Assembly (NCBI GenBank): GCA_038230275.1
Contig: JBBRNO010000062.1
Span: 1 to 34,107 of the forward strand
Direction of reading: 5' to 3'
Source: JANXXV01 sp038230275
Lineage (GTDB): Bacteria; Acidobacteriota; Terriglobia; Bryobacterales; Bryobacteraceae
Length of the DNA stretch: 34,107 nt
In this document: positions 15,252 to 25,775 of the stretch, in pieces
How the letters are laid out: the number at the start of each line of letters is the position of its first letter
How positions within the stretch are numbered: position 1 is the stretch's first letter
Program-made: the position numbers and the translations under genes
Notes under the pieces: generated by a model
The model's input: the letters and a program-made list of their open reading frames with translations, nothing else
What the model was told of the DNA's origin: nothing
The model's database searches: none

Positions 15252-16532
15252 ATGAACAGCAACGCGACAGTCACGGTGCCCTGCGATGTGAAGGACATTA
15301 CCCTCGCAGAACCTGGGAAGCGCCGCACGGACTGGGCGTTCCAGCAGATGCCCGTACTGCGGACGATCCGCAAGCAGTTTATCAAGGCCCAACCATTTGC
15401 CGGGATTCGCGTTTCCGCCTGCATGCACGTCACGACGGAGACCGCGAATCTCATGATTACCCTGCGGGACGGCGGTGCCGGTATTGTACTGTGCGCCTCG
15501 AACCCGTTGTCCACCCAGGACGACGTAGCCGCCTCTTTGGTTCGCGATTACGGCATCTCCGTCTATGCGATTCAAGGCGCGGCGAATGATGTTTACGATG
15601 CGCACCTCACCGCCGCATTGGACCACAAGCCGCAGGTCACCATGGATGACGGCGCCGATCTGGTGACGGCACTCCACACCAAGCGGCAGGAACTGATTAC
15701 CGATGTGCTGGGCGGTACCGAACAAACCACCACCGGCGCCATCCGCTTGCAATCCATGGCCCGGCAGGGCGCACTGCAATACCCGGTTGTCGCCATTAGC
15801 GAGGCGTTGACACAGCATTTGTTCGATAACCGCTACGGGACCGGACAAAGCACAATTGATGGCATTATTCGAGCCACCAACGTACTGCTCGCCGGGCTGA
15901 ATGTGGTGGTGGCTGGGTACGGTTGGTGCGGGCGCGGTGTCGCGATGCGAGCCAAGGGTCACGGGGCCAGCGTGATTGTGACGGAAGTGGACCCGATCAA
16001 AGCGATTGAAGCTGTTATGGACGGGTATCGTGTCATGGCCATGACCGAGGCAGCCGGCATCGGCGACGTCTTTATTACCGTCACCGGGAATCGGAACGTA
16101 ATTGGCCGCGATCACTTTGAGAAACTGAAAAGTGGCGCCATCCTCTGTAATTCGGGCCATCACAACGTCGAAATCGATCTGGAAACGTTGGGGAAAGCCG
16201 CATCCTCGCGCCGCGAAACCCGCGAACGGGTAGAAGAGTTCTCCATGCGAGACGGCCGCAAAATCTATGTCCTTGGCGAGGGCCGCCCGATAAATCTGGC
16301 GTCTGCGGAAGGCCATCCGGCATCGGTAATGGATATGAGCTTCGCCAATCAGGCGATGGCCGTCGAGTATCTGCTTAAGAATCACGCTACTCTGGAGAAG
16401 AAGGTGTACCAGGTTCCCTGCGAGATCGACAAGCAGGTGGCCAGGTGGAAACTGGATTCGATGGGCATCAAGATCGACCGCCTCAGCGCGGAGCAGGAAA
16501 AATATCACGTAAGTTGGTCGGAAGGAATCTAA
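15252..16532 (+). CDS. ahcY: adenosylhomocysteinase (S-adenosylhomocysteine hydrolase)
   Basis: This NAD-dependent enzyme splits S-adenosylhomocysteine to adenosine and homocysteine, relieving inhibition of methyltransferases. With the start at 15252 it has 426 residues. Landmarks are SACMHVTTETANLMITL (substrate), STQDDVAASL, FDNRYGTGQSTIDGI, the NAD-binding VVAGYGWCGRGVAMRAKGHGA, and ILCNSGHHNVEID. Length and the ending without the long Lys-Tyr tail resemble the shorter bacterial/archaeal type. An in-frame ATG at 15216 is rejected as the start because it lies within the stem-loop 15210-15237, with GGGGAG directly abutting it and no spacer. The chosen ATG has AAAGG (15239-15243) eight bases upstream. 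It is probably cotranscribed with metK; tig follows 12 bases later. Confidence 0.97.
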   Translation: MNSNATVTVPCDVKDITLAEPGKRRTDWAFQQMPVLRTIRKQFIKAQPFAGIRVSACMHVTTETANLMITLRDGGAGIVLCASNPLSTQDDVAASLVRDYGISVYAIQGAANDVYDAHLTAALDHKPQVTMDDGADLVTALHTKRQELITDVLGGTEQTTTGAIRLQSMARQGALQYPVVAISEALTQHLFDNRYGTGQSTIDGIIRATNVLLAGLNVVVAGYGWCGRGVAMRAKGHGASVIVTEVDPIKAIEAVMDGYRVMAMTEAAGIGDVFITVTGNRNVIGRDHFEKLKSGAILCNSGHHNVEIDLETLGKAASSRRETRERVEEFSMRDGRKIYVLGEGRPINLASAEGHPASVMDMSFANQAMAVEYLLKNHATLEKKVYQVPCEIDKQVARWKLDSMGIKIDRLSAEQEKYHVSWSEGI

Positions 16533-16544
16533 GAACCTCAACTC

Positions 16545-17819
16545 ATGGCTTTGATCGAAGGTTGTAAGCACGAATTTGAAATTACGGTCCCGCTGGATAA
16601 GATCCAGGCTGAGACAGACCGCATTGTCTCCAATATTCAGAGGCGCGCGAATCTGCCCGGGTTTCGTCCGGGCAAGGCGCCGGCCAGTCTGATTCGCAGC
16701 CGGTTCCAGTCGGAAATCCGCCAGGATGTTCTGGAAAGCATCCTGCCCAAGGCGTTCCGCGCTAAGGCGGAAGAAGACCATTTGGAGATTGTTGGGACGC
16801 CGAACGTCACCGATGTCCACTTCCACGATGGGGAACCGCTGCGCTTCAAAGCGGAGTTCGAAGTAGCCCCCACCATCGAGCTGAAGCAATATCGCGAGCT
16901 TCCCATTCCCTACGAAGAGAAGCCGGTCACCGACGACGATATCGCCGCCCGCATCGAATCCATCCGCGGTCAGAAGGCGGAATTCGTCAACGAAGATCCG
17001 CGTCCGTTGGCCGATGGCGATTATGCCGTGGTGTCGCTCAAGAGCGTCGCTGGCATTGAAGGCCCCCCGATCGAGAACAACGAAATGGTGCTGCACCTGG
17101 GCGATGCGGAAACCATGCCCGAGTTCACTGAAAATCTCCGCGGGATGTCGCCGGAAGAAGAGAAGGATTTCGACGTCACTTATCCGGAGGATTACGCGCA
17201 GGATCGGATTGCCGGTAAGACTGTTCGCTTCCAGGTGATGGTGAAAGCGGTTCGGCGCAAGGAACTTCCCGAATTGAACGACGAGTTCGCCAGGGACCTG
17301 GGCGATTACAAGAATCTGGAAGAGCTGCGGGAGGCCATCCGTAAGGCCATTACCGGGGAAAATCAATATTCGGCGCAGCAGGAAGCAAAAGTGAAGCTCG
17401 TCGATGAATTAGTGAACGCCCACGAGTTCCCCATCCCCGAAGCCTTCATCGACCGCCAGATTCAGGCGCAGGTGGAAGGTTATCTGCGCGACATCGCCGG
17501 CCGCGGGGTAGATCCGAACTCCCTCAAGCTGGATTGGGAGCAGATCAAGAAATCGCAGCGTGAGAAAGCGATCCGCGATGTGAGGGGTTCGTTATTGCTC
17601 GAAAAGGTGGCGGATACCGAAGCCATTCACACCACCAACGACGAAGTGGACCGCGAAATTCAGCGCTTCGCCCGTCAGGAACGGGAGCCCGCCGCCGCTA
17701 TTCGGATGAAGTTTGAGAAGGATGGCACGCTGGGCCGGATTGCATCCCGCATTCGTACGGAGAAGACCCTAAACTTTCTTTTTGAACATGCCCGGAAGTC
17801 GGCTAAGGCGCCCGATTGA
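16545..17819 (+). CDS. tig: trigger factor, ribosome-associated chaperone
   Basis: This 424-residue chaperone binds near the ribosome exit tunnel and shields nascent chains. The ribosome-docking signature GFRPGKAP lies at residues 39-46. Residues about 1-115 form the binding domain. About 145-230 form the FKBP-type peptidyl-prolyl isomerase domain, with GDYAVVSLKSV and EFTENLRGMSPEEEKDFDVTYPEDY. The remainder is the helical arm region. The length is close to the E. coli protein (432). No good SD is seen at sensible spacing before 16545. The gene starts 12 bases after ahcY and ends 63 bases before clpX, in the common tig-clp-lon neighbourhood, but clpP, usually next, is absent. Confidence 0.96.
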   Translation: MALIEGCKHEFEITVPLDKIQAETDRIVSNIQRRANLPGFRPGKAPASLIRSRFQSEIRQDVLESILPKAFRAKAEEDHLEIVGTPNVTDVHFHDGEPLRFKAEFEVAPTIELKQYRELPIPYEEKPVTDDDIAARIESIRGQKAEFVNEDPRPLADGDYAVVSLKSVAGIEGPPIENNEMVLHLGDAETMPEFTENLRGMSPEEEKDFDVTYPEDYAQDRIAGKTVRFQVMVKAVRRKELPELNDEFARDLGDYKNLEELREAIRKAITGENQYSAQQEAKVKLVDELVNAHEFPIPEAFIDRQIQAQVEGYLRDIAGRGVDPNSLKLDWEQIKKSQREKAIRDVRGSLLLEKVADTEAIHTTNDEVDREIQRFARQEREPAAAIRMKFEKDGTLGRIASRIRTEKTLNFLFEHARKSAKAPD

Positions 17820-17845
17820 TCGATTGCCCGGTTTGGGGTGATAAT
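17816..17845 (+). promoter_or_regulatory. candidate promoter between tig and clpX
   Basis: TTGATC (17816-17821, overlapping the tig stop) and GATAAT (17840-17845) are spaced by 18 bases. They lie about 40 bases before the clpX TTG start. The -10 matches at five of six positions. This would allow clpX-lon expression independent of tig. Confidence 0.42.
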
Positions 17846-17882
17846 AGGAATACATGGGGAAGTTAACAGTCGGAGGAACATC

Positions 17883-19160
17883 TTGAAGCGTACCGGCACC
17901 GATGAATCGCTGCGATGCTCTTTTTGTCATAAGAGCCAGGACGTTGTTGGCAAGCTGATCTCCTCCCCCAGCGATTATCCTCGAGCCTACATTTGCGATG
18001 AGTGTATTGCCGTCTGTAATTCCATCCTGGAAGACGACCGTCACGATCAGCCGTTCGGCGCTCCGCACAAGCTGCCGAAGCCTCTGGAATTGAAAGAATA
18101 TCTGGATCAGTACGTCATCGGTCAGGACGCGACCAAGAAAAAGTTAGCGGTTGCGGTCTATAACCATTACAAGCGGATTCAGATGAACAAGCAGCGCGGC
18201 GGCGACGTCGAACTGTCCAAGTCGAATATTATGCTCATCGGTCCCACTGGGACCGGAAAGACGCTGCTGGCGCAGACGCTGGCGCGGATTTTAGACGTGC
18301 CGTTCGCCATTGTCGACGCTACCACTCTTACCGAAGCCGGGTATGTGGGTGAGGATGTCGAGAATATCGTTCTCCGGCTGCTACAGAATGCCGACTGGGA
18401 CGTGCAGCGCTGCCAGCAGGGCATCATTTATATAGACGAGATCGACAAGATTGGCCGCAAGGACGAGAATCCGTCCATCACCCGCGACGTCTCCGGCGAA
18501 GGCGTGCAGCAGGCGCTGCTGAAGATTCTGGAAGGAACCGTGGCCAATGTTCCGCCGCAAGGTGGACGCAAGCACCCGCATCAGGAATTTACTCCGGTGG
18601 ACACCACGAACATCCTGTTTATCTGCGGCGGCGCTTTCGTGGGGTTAGAGAAGGTGATTGGCCGGCGCGTGGGCACCAAGTCGATGGGTTTCGTAAATCC
18701 AGACGATTCCGAAGGTGGCAATGGCCGTCGCGGTTCGGCGAAAAAGATGACTGAGGCGCATTTGATGGAGCAGATCCAGCCCGTGGATCTGATCAAATTT
18801 GGCTTCATTCCGGAGTTTATCGGACGTCTGCCGGTGGTTGCGGTGCTGGAGGAATTGGAGAAGGAAGCGCTGGTTCAGATTCTTACCAAGCCGAAGAATT
18901 CCATCGTCCGGCAGTACCAAAAACTGTTTGAGTTCGAAAATGTTAGACTAAAGTTTACTGACGACGCGTTGGAGGCCATCGCATTGCTCGCCATGGAGCG
19001 AAAAGTGGGCGCCCGCGGTTTGCGTATGATCCTGGAAGATCTGATGCTGGATCTGATGTATTATCTCCCGTCGTACAAAAAGGTTCGAGAATTCCTGGTC
19101 ACCAAGGAGATGGTGATGACTCAAAAAATCAATATGGCGTTGCTCGAAAAAGCAGGCTGA
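17883..19160 (+). CDS. clpX: ATP-dependent Clp protease ATP-binding subunit ClpX
   Basis: This AAA+ unfoldase feeds substrates to ClpP and also acts alone. The start is TTG at 17883, with GGAGG at 17872-17876 six bases upstream; it gives the typical KRTGTDESLRCSFC beginning and 425 residues. An ATG at 17838 would add 15 atypical residues and lies on the -10 region. The zinc-binding domain uses C12, C15, C38 and C41. Walker A is GPTGTGKT at 120-127, Walker B is IIYIDEIDKI, and sensor/arginine-finger regions are present through IPEFIGRLPVV. The ClpP-contacting loop is M268-G269-F270 (IGF in E. coli), so the ability to dock a ClpP seems kept even though clpP is not next to it. Confidence 0.97.
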   Translation: MKRTGTDESLRCSFCHKSQDVVGKLISSPSDYPRAYICDECIAVCNSILEDDRHDQPFGAPHKLPKPLELKEYLDQYVIGQDATKKKLAVAVYNHYKRIQMNKQRGGDVELSKSNIMLIGPTGTGKTLLAQTLARILDVPFAIVDATTLTEAGYVGEDVENIVLRLLQNADWDVQRCQQGIIYIDEIDKIGRKDENPSITRDVSGEGVQQALLKILEGTVANVPPQGGRKHPHQEFTPVDTTNILFICGGAFVGLEKVIGRRVGTKSMGFVNPDDSEGGNGRRGSAKKMTEAHLMEQIQPVDLIKFGFIPEFIGRLPVVAVLEELEKEALVQILTKPKNSIVRQYQKLFEFENVRLKFTDDALEAIALLAMERKVGARGLRMILEDLMLDLMYYLPSYKKVREFLVTKEMVMTQKINMALLEKAG

Positions 19161-19223
19161 GTTCCAATTTTTCGCCGTTCGTGATTCCTGCCGCGCCATT
19201 CCCGTTTCGTTCATCTACAAATC

Positions 19224-21641
<2,418 letters not shown>

Positions 21642-21664
21642 GGCCCGAGTTTTTAAGCAGTTTA

Positions 21665-22237
21665 ATGGAAGCGGAGCATATCATCAGCGCCGCCGGGATG
21701 GCGCAGTTTCCGGTCGAATCACTTCCGGAGATTGCGTTTCTCGGTCGAAGTAATGTTGGCAAGAGTAGTCTGTTGAATTATCTGACGGGCAAGAAGGGGT
21801 TGGCTTATACTAGCGCTAACCCCGGTTGTACGCAGTTAATTAACTTCTATCGCGTGGATGGAAGTTGCCACTTCGTGGATCTTCCCGGTTATGGATACGC
21901 CCGGGTTCCCCTGGATGTCAAAGCCCAATGGAAGGAACTCATCGAATCCTACCTCATGAACCGGAAGACGTTGGAGCTGGCCGTGGTCCTGCTGGATGCC
22001 CGTAGAGGGTGGATGGAAAAGGACCTGGAGCTCAAGGACTGGCTGGAGTGTCAGAACCTGCAGTACGTGGTAGTGGCCACCAAAGTGGATAAGTTGAACC
22101 AAAAAGAGGAATACCGCGGCCTGGCCGCTATTCGCGAAAAAATCGTGGATAGTGACTTGTTGCCGTTCTCGGCAGTAACAGGCCGGGGAGCGAGGGAAAT
22201 TTGGCAAGCGATTTGGAAAAGAAAGATCAAGCCGTAA
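21665..22237 (+). CDS. engB: ribosome-biogenesis GTP-binding protein EngB/YsxC
   Basis: This 190-residue TRAFAC-class GTPase is needed for 50S subunit maturation in bacteria. All G motifs are visible: G1 GRSNVGKS at 27-34, G3 DLPGYG at 72-77, G4 TKVDK at 139-143 and G5 FSAVTGRG near the C terminus. It lies 23 bases after lon. Its last 37 bases overlap the start of rho in another frame, so the two are likely coupled. The length is normal for the family. Confidence 0.96.
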   Translation: MEAEHIISAAGMAQFPVESLPEIAFLGRSNVGKSSLLNYLTGKKGLAYTSANPGCTQLINFYRVDGSCHFVDLPGYGYARVPLDVKAQWKELIESYLMNRKTLELAVVLLDARRGWMEKDLELKDWLECQNLQYVVVATKVDKLNQKEEYRGLAAIREKIVDSDLLPFSAVTGRGAREIWQAIWKRKIKP

Positions 22238-23829
22238 TACCGGCTACCGCGGCGGCTGAAAAGGCCCCCGAAATCAAGGTTGCCACTGAGATGAAAGCAC
22301 CCGAGGCAAAGGCGCCAGAGCCCAAGGCGCATGAGGCTAAAGCGGCGGAGCACAAGCCTGCTGAGACGAAAGCTGCGGAGGGAAAGCCGGTTACCGAGAC
22401 CAAACCCGCTGATGCCAAGTCCCCTGACGCCAAGTCCAATGAGGTGAAGCTCATCGACGCCAAGCCGGCGGTTGAAGTGAAGCCCGTTGAAGCAAAGCCG
22501 GAGGCGGGTCAGCATCCCGGCAGCCGTAAGCGCCATGGCGCGGCGGCGCAGGCGCAGAACGGCAAGAACGGCGCGGCCACGCTCGATCTGGTTGAACTGA
22601 AAGACATGAGCATCGTCAAGCTCAACCAGATCGCCAAAGATCTGGCAGTGGCCGGCGTCGCTGGTCTGCGGAAACAGGAGTTGATCTTCAAAATCCTCCA
22701 GACGCAGGCCGAAAAGAGCGGACTGATCTTCTCTGAGGGCGTCCTGGAGTGCCTGCCGGACGGCTTCGGCTTCCTGCGCGCCCCCGAGTACAATTACTTG
22801 CCCGGCCCGGACGACGTCTACGTCTCCCCTTCGCAGATTCGCCGTTTCGATCTGCGCACGGGCGATACCATCTCTGGCCAGATCCGGCCCCCGAAGGAAG
22901 GCGAGCGATACTTCGCGCTCATCAAAGTGGACGCCATCAACTTTGAACCGCCGGAGGAAGCCCGCAACAAGATCTTCTTCGACAACCTGACTCCGCTGTA
23001 TCCGGACGAACGGTTGAAGCTGGAAACCACGAAGGAGAATTTCTCCGGACGTGTGATGGATCTGCTTACGCCCATCGGCAAGGGCCAGCGCGGTTTGATT
23101 GTCGCTCCGCCGCGCACCGGTAAGACCATGCTGTTGCAAAACATCGCCAACTCGGTCACCCATAACCATCCGGAAGTCGCGCTGATCGTGCTGCTGATCG
23201 ATGAGCGGCCGGAAGAAGTCACCGACATGCAGCGGTCGGTGCGCGGTGAAGTCATCAGTTCCACGTTCGACGAACCGGCCACCCGCCACGTACAGGTAGC
23301 GGAAATGGTGATTGAGAAGGCAAAGCGGCTAATCGAACACAAACGCGACGTGGTAATTCTGCTGGACTCCATTACACGTCTGGCCCGCGCCTATAACACC
23401 GTGGTTCCACCCTCGGGTAAAGTGCTCTCGGGCGGCGTCGATTCAAACGCTCTGCAGCGGCCAAAGCGATTTTTCGGTGCGGCGCGCAACATTGAAGAGG
23501 GCGGCTCGCTCACCATCGTAGCCACGGCGCTGGTAGATACCGGCAGCCGCATGGACGACGTGATTTTCGAAGAATTCAAGGGCACCGGCAACATGGAAAT
23601 CCACCTTGACCGAAAACTAGTCGACAAGCGTGTCTTTCCAGCCATAGACATCAACAAGAGCGGTACGCGCAAGGAAGAGCTCTTGATGCCCCGGGAAGAA
23701 CTGAACCGGGTATGGGTGTTGCGCAAGGTGCTAAACCCACTTTCCCCTGTGGAATCAATGGAATTGCTGCTTGATAAACTAGGAAGAACCAGATCGAACG
23801 CCGAATTCCTCGGCGCGATGTCGGGCTAA
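22201..23829 (+). CDS. rho: transcription termination factor Rho with long disordered N-terminal extension
   Basis: This hexameric RNA-dependent ATPase ends transcription at untranslated RNA. It has 542 residues against 419 in E. coli. The extra part is residues about 1-125, with 20-102 a run of degenerate five- to seven-residue Ala/Lys/Glu/Pro units (APEAK, APEPK, AHEAK, PAETK and so on), expected to be disordered. Then follow the Rho N-terminal helical domain (about 128-168), the cold-shock-like RNA-binding domain (about 175-250) and the RecA-like motor with Walker A APPRTGKT at 302-309, Walker B VVILLDSITRLARAYN, and the Q/R-loop region. The start is TTG at 22201 with GAGG at 22192-22195. 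It lies inside engB, a 37-base overlap that ties rho translation to engB. Extensions of this kind can bind RNA or promote condensates in other phyla; here that is inference. Confidence 0.96.
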   Translation: MASDLEKKDQAVIPATAAAEKAPEIKVATEMKAPEAKAPEPKAHEAKAAEHKPAETKAAEGKPVTETKPADAKSPDAKSNEVKLIDAKPAVEVKPVEAKPEAGQHPGSRKRHGAAAQAQNGKNGAATLDLVELKDMSIVKLNQIAKDLAVAGVAGLRKQELIFKILQTQAEKSGLIFSEGVLECLPDGFGFLRAPEYNYLPGPDDVYVSPSQIRRFDLRTGDTISGQIRPPKEGERYFALIKVDAINFEPPEEARNKIFFDNLTPLYPDERLKLETTKENFSGRVMDLLTPIGKGQRGLIVAPPRTGKTMLLQNIANSVTHNHPEVALIVLLIDERPEEVTDMQRSVRGEVISSTFDEPATRHVQVAEMVIEKAKRLIEHKRDVVILLDSITRLARAYNTVVPPSGKVLSGGVDSNALQRPKRFFGAARNIEEGGSLTIVATALVDTGSRMDDVIFEEFKGTGNMEIHLDRKLVDKRVFPAIDINKSGTRKEELLMPREELNRVWVLRKVLNPLSPVESMELLLDKLGRTRSNAEFLGAMSG

Positions 23830-23985
23830 GATTTGCCGTCTTTCAGCGTGTACGGTCAATCTTGGACGCACCGGAGATAACCATTCTGTTAAGATTTTCG
23901 TCATACTCTTGAGTGGCAATGCCGTTGGTAAGTGCAGGATTGCCCAGAGTGTCGAATTTCTACATGGCTGTTGGAAGGTGCTGAC

Positions 23986-25689
23986 ATGCAGTATGAAATG
24001 AGCGGGGCATCGTTGCCCGGTCTTGTGCCGAAGCCGGCATCCGTTCCCCCCGTCACGGAACCCGCGGTAAAGCGGCCCAAGTCTCGTGGGGGCTTGTGGG
24101 CGCTGCTGTTTATCCTACTTGCTGCCGCTGGCGCCTGGTGGCTTCGAAACTCTTCCAGCGATAATAATGGGGGCAAGACTGGTCCGGTGGTCACCCGAAC
24201 CGCCGCAGTCACCCGGAGCCGCCTCGATAAAACCATCCGCATCACCGGAGCCACCGGTGCGGAGAACTTCGTCTCTCTGGTAACACCTCAGCTTCGTGGA
24301 TCTCGCGGAGGAGGCGGCCGGGACACCGGCAGGAAGACGTATGCCTCGGGCGGTAATCCGAATCTGGTCATCACCTCGAATGCCGGAAATGGATCGTCCA
24401 GCACTTCCAGTACGGCGTCTTCCGCCGGCGGATCCATCGCATCGTCGGCCGGGACGGGTAGTAATAAATCGGCCGCACTACAGGCTTCTACTTCACGCGT
24501 CAGCAAACCAGGCAGCGCTTCCACGCGCAGCGCCACTTCCAGTACTACCACCGATGCCGCCGCGGCGAATCAGCTGGGATCTACCGCGGACGCCCTTGCC
24601 GGCGCAGCGGGCGGGCCGGGGGGCGGCGGAGGAGGCGGCGGCGGTGGCGATTTCGGCTTGGTCCTGCTGAAGACCATGAAGCCGGGTTCGCTGGCAAAGA
24701 AGGGCGATACCGTAGCTGAATTCGACCGCCAATATATGTTGAACCGGCTGGATGACTATCTGGTCTCGGTGACTCAAACGGAGGCCAGCATCACCAAGCT
24801 GAAGGCGGAGATGGCGGTGGCCCGCAATACACACGATCAGGCTATTGCTTCCGCCAAGGCGAATTTTGAAAAGGCCAAGTTGGATCTCAAGACCACTCCG
24901 GTTCTGGGCGCCATCGACGCGGAGCGTGTAAAATTGGCGCTCGAAGAAGCCGAGGCGCAGTATAAACAGTTGCTGGCTGAAGTGAAATACTTCGATATTG
25001 GCCAGCGTGCCCAGTTGCGGAATGCGGAACTCGACTTGGAGCAGGCGAAGATCGAATTGAAACGCGTACAGGCCAATGCCGACCGCATGGTGATGAAGGC
25101 GGCGATCGGCGGACTCACAGTGATGCAGAGCATCATCCGCGGTTCGGAAATGGCCCAGATTCAGGAAGGCGACCAACTGTATCCCGGGCAGCCCTTCATG
25201 CAGATCGTGGACACCCGTTCCATGGTCATCAACGCCGCGGTCAGTCAGGTGGATGTGGAACGGATGCGGATTGGATTGAAAGCCCGAGTGCGATTCGATG
25301 CCTATCCAGACCTGGAATTGCCGGCCCACGTTTATGCAATCTCCGCCATTACGAAACCTGGTGGCAGCCGCGCGAACTTTGTCAAAGAAGTTCCGGTCCG
25401 GTTGAAGTTGGACTCCATCGATCCGCGGGTAATCCCGGACCTTTCGGTGAGTGTGGACGTCATCATTGAGTCAGAACAGGAAGCTACGGTGGTGCCGCTT
25501 GCCGCGATATTCTCCGATGGCAATGGAAAATCGCCGTTTGTTTACGTTAAGACGGCCACCGGATGGGACAAACGCGGCGTGGAATTGGGATTGTCCAATT
25601 ACATCGCGGTAGCGTTGAAATCAGGCGTGAAACCAGGTGAAGTGGTCGCCGTGGAAGTCCCGGTAGCGGAGCCTCCGAAACAGAGTTGA
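23986..25689 (+). CDS. periplasmic adaptor (HlyD/RND-MFP type) with long Gly/Ser linker insertion
   Basis: This 567-residue membrane fusion protein would link an inner-membrane transporter to the outer-membrane channel. A single transmembrane anchor lies at residues about 37-53 (GLWALLFILLAAAGAWWL). The first lipoyl half (LDKTIRITGATGAENFVSLVTPQL) and the second half (LLKTMKPGSLAKKGDTVAEFD) are split by about 117 low-complexity residues (105-221) rich in Ser, Thr, Ala and Gly, ending in a ten-Gly run. The helical hairpin lies at about 255-370 and the beta-barrel follows (MVINAAVSQVDVERMRIGLKARVRF). The start at 23986 is chosen for GGAAGG at 23973-23978; an upstream ATG at 23932 would add 18 unlike residues. 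It is the first of three adaptors in a row. No separate substrate clue is present. Confidence 0.83.
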   Translation: MQYEMSGASLPGLVPKPASVPPVTEPAVKRPKSRGGLWALLFILLAAAGAWWLRNSSSDNNGGKTGPVVTRTAAVTRSRLDKTIRITGATGAENFVSLVTPQLRGSRGGGGRDTGRKTYASGGNPNLVITSNAGNGSSSTSSTASSAGGSIASSAGTGSNKSAALQASTSRVSKPGSASTRSATSSTTTDAAAANQLGSTADALAGAAGGPGGGGGGGGGGDFGLVLLKTMKPGSLAKKGDTVAEFDRQYMLNRLDDYLVSVTQTEASITKLKAEMAVARNTHDQAIASAKANFEKAKLDLKTTPVLGAIDAERVKLALEEAEAQYKQLLAEVKYFDIGQRAQLRNAELDLEQAKIELKRVQANADRMVMKAAIGGLTVMQSIIRGSEMAQIQEGDQLYPGQPFMQIVDTRSMVINAAVSQVDVERMRIGLKARVRFDAYPDLELPAHVYAISAITKPGGSRANFVKEVPVRLKLDSIDPRVIPDLSVSVDVIIESEQEATVVPLAAIFSDGNGKSPFVYVKTATGWDKRGVELGLSNYIAVALKSGVKPGEVVAVEVPVAEPPKQS

Positions 25690-25699
25690 AGTTCTGGAG

Positions 25700-25773
25700 A
25701 ACGAACTCCAAGTAACGAACTCCAGGTAACGAATCCGGTTAACGAATCCAGGTAACGAATTTAGGTAACGACG
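25700..25773 (+). repeat. 13-14 bp tandem repeat in the leader of the second adaptor gene
   Basis: Five units and a partial sixth follow directly: AACGAACTCCAAGT (25700), AACGAACTCCAGGT (25714), AACGAATCCGGTT (25728), AACGAATCCAGGT (25741), AACGAATTTAGGT (25754), then AACGACGG up to the ATG at 25776. They fill almost the whole 86-base gap between two adaptor genes. Most units carry an AGGT that could act as a weak SD-like site. Possible roles are ribosome standby sites, a repressor array or spontaneous tandem growth. Confidence 0.85.
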
Positions 25774-25775
25774 GA

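Noticed and set aside
15207..17366. A 719-codon open frame on the minus strand opposite ahcY and tig
   Set aside because: It mirrors codon bias of two well-identified plus-strand genes, has no recognisable domain and crosses a gene boundary; typical high-GC antisense openness.
22051..23289. A 412-codon minus-strand frame opposite rho
   Set aside because: Its Leu/Arg-rich repeats are the antisense of the A/K/E/P repeats of Rho; no independent coding evidence.
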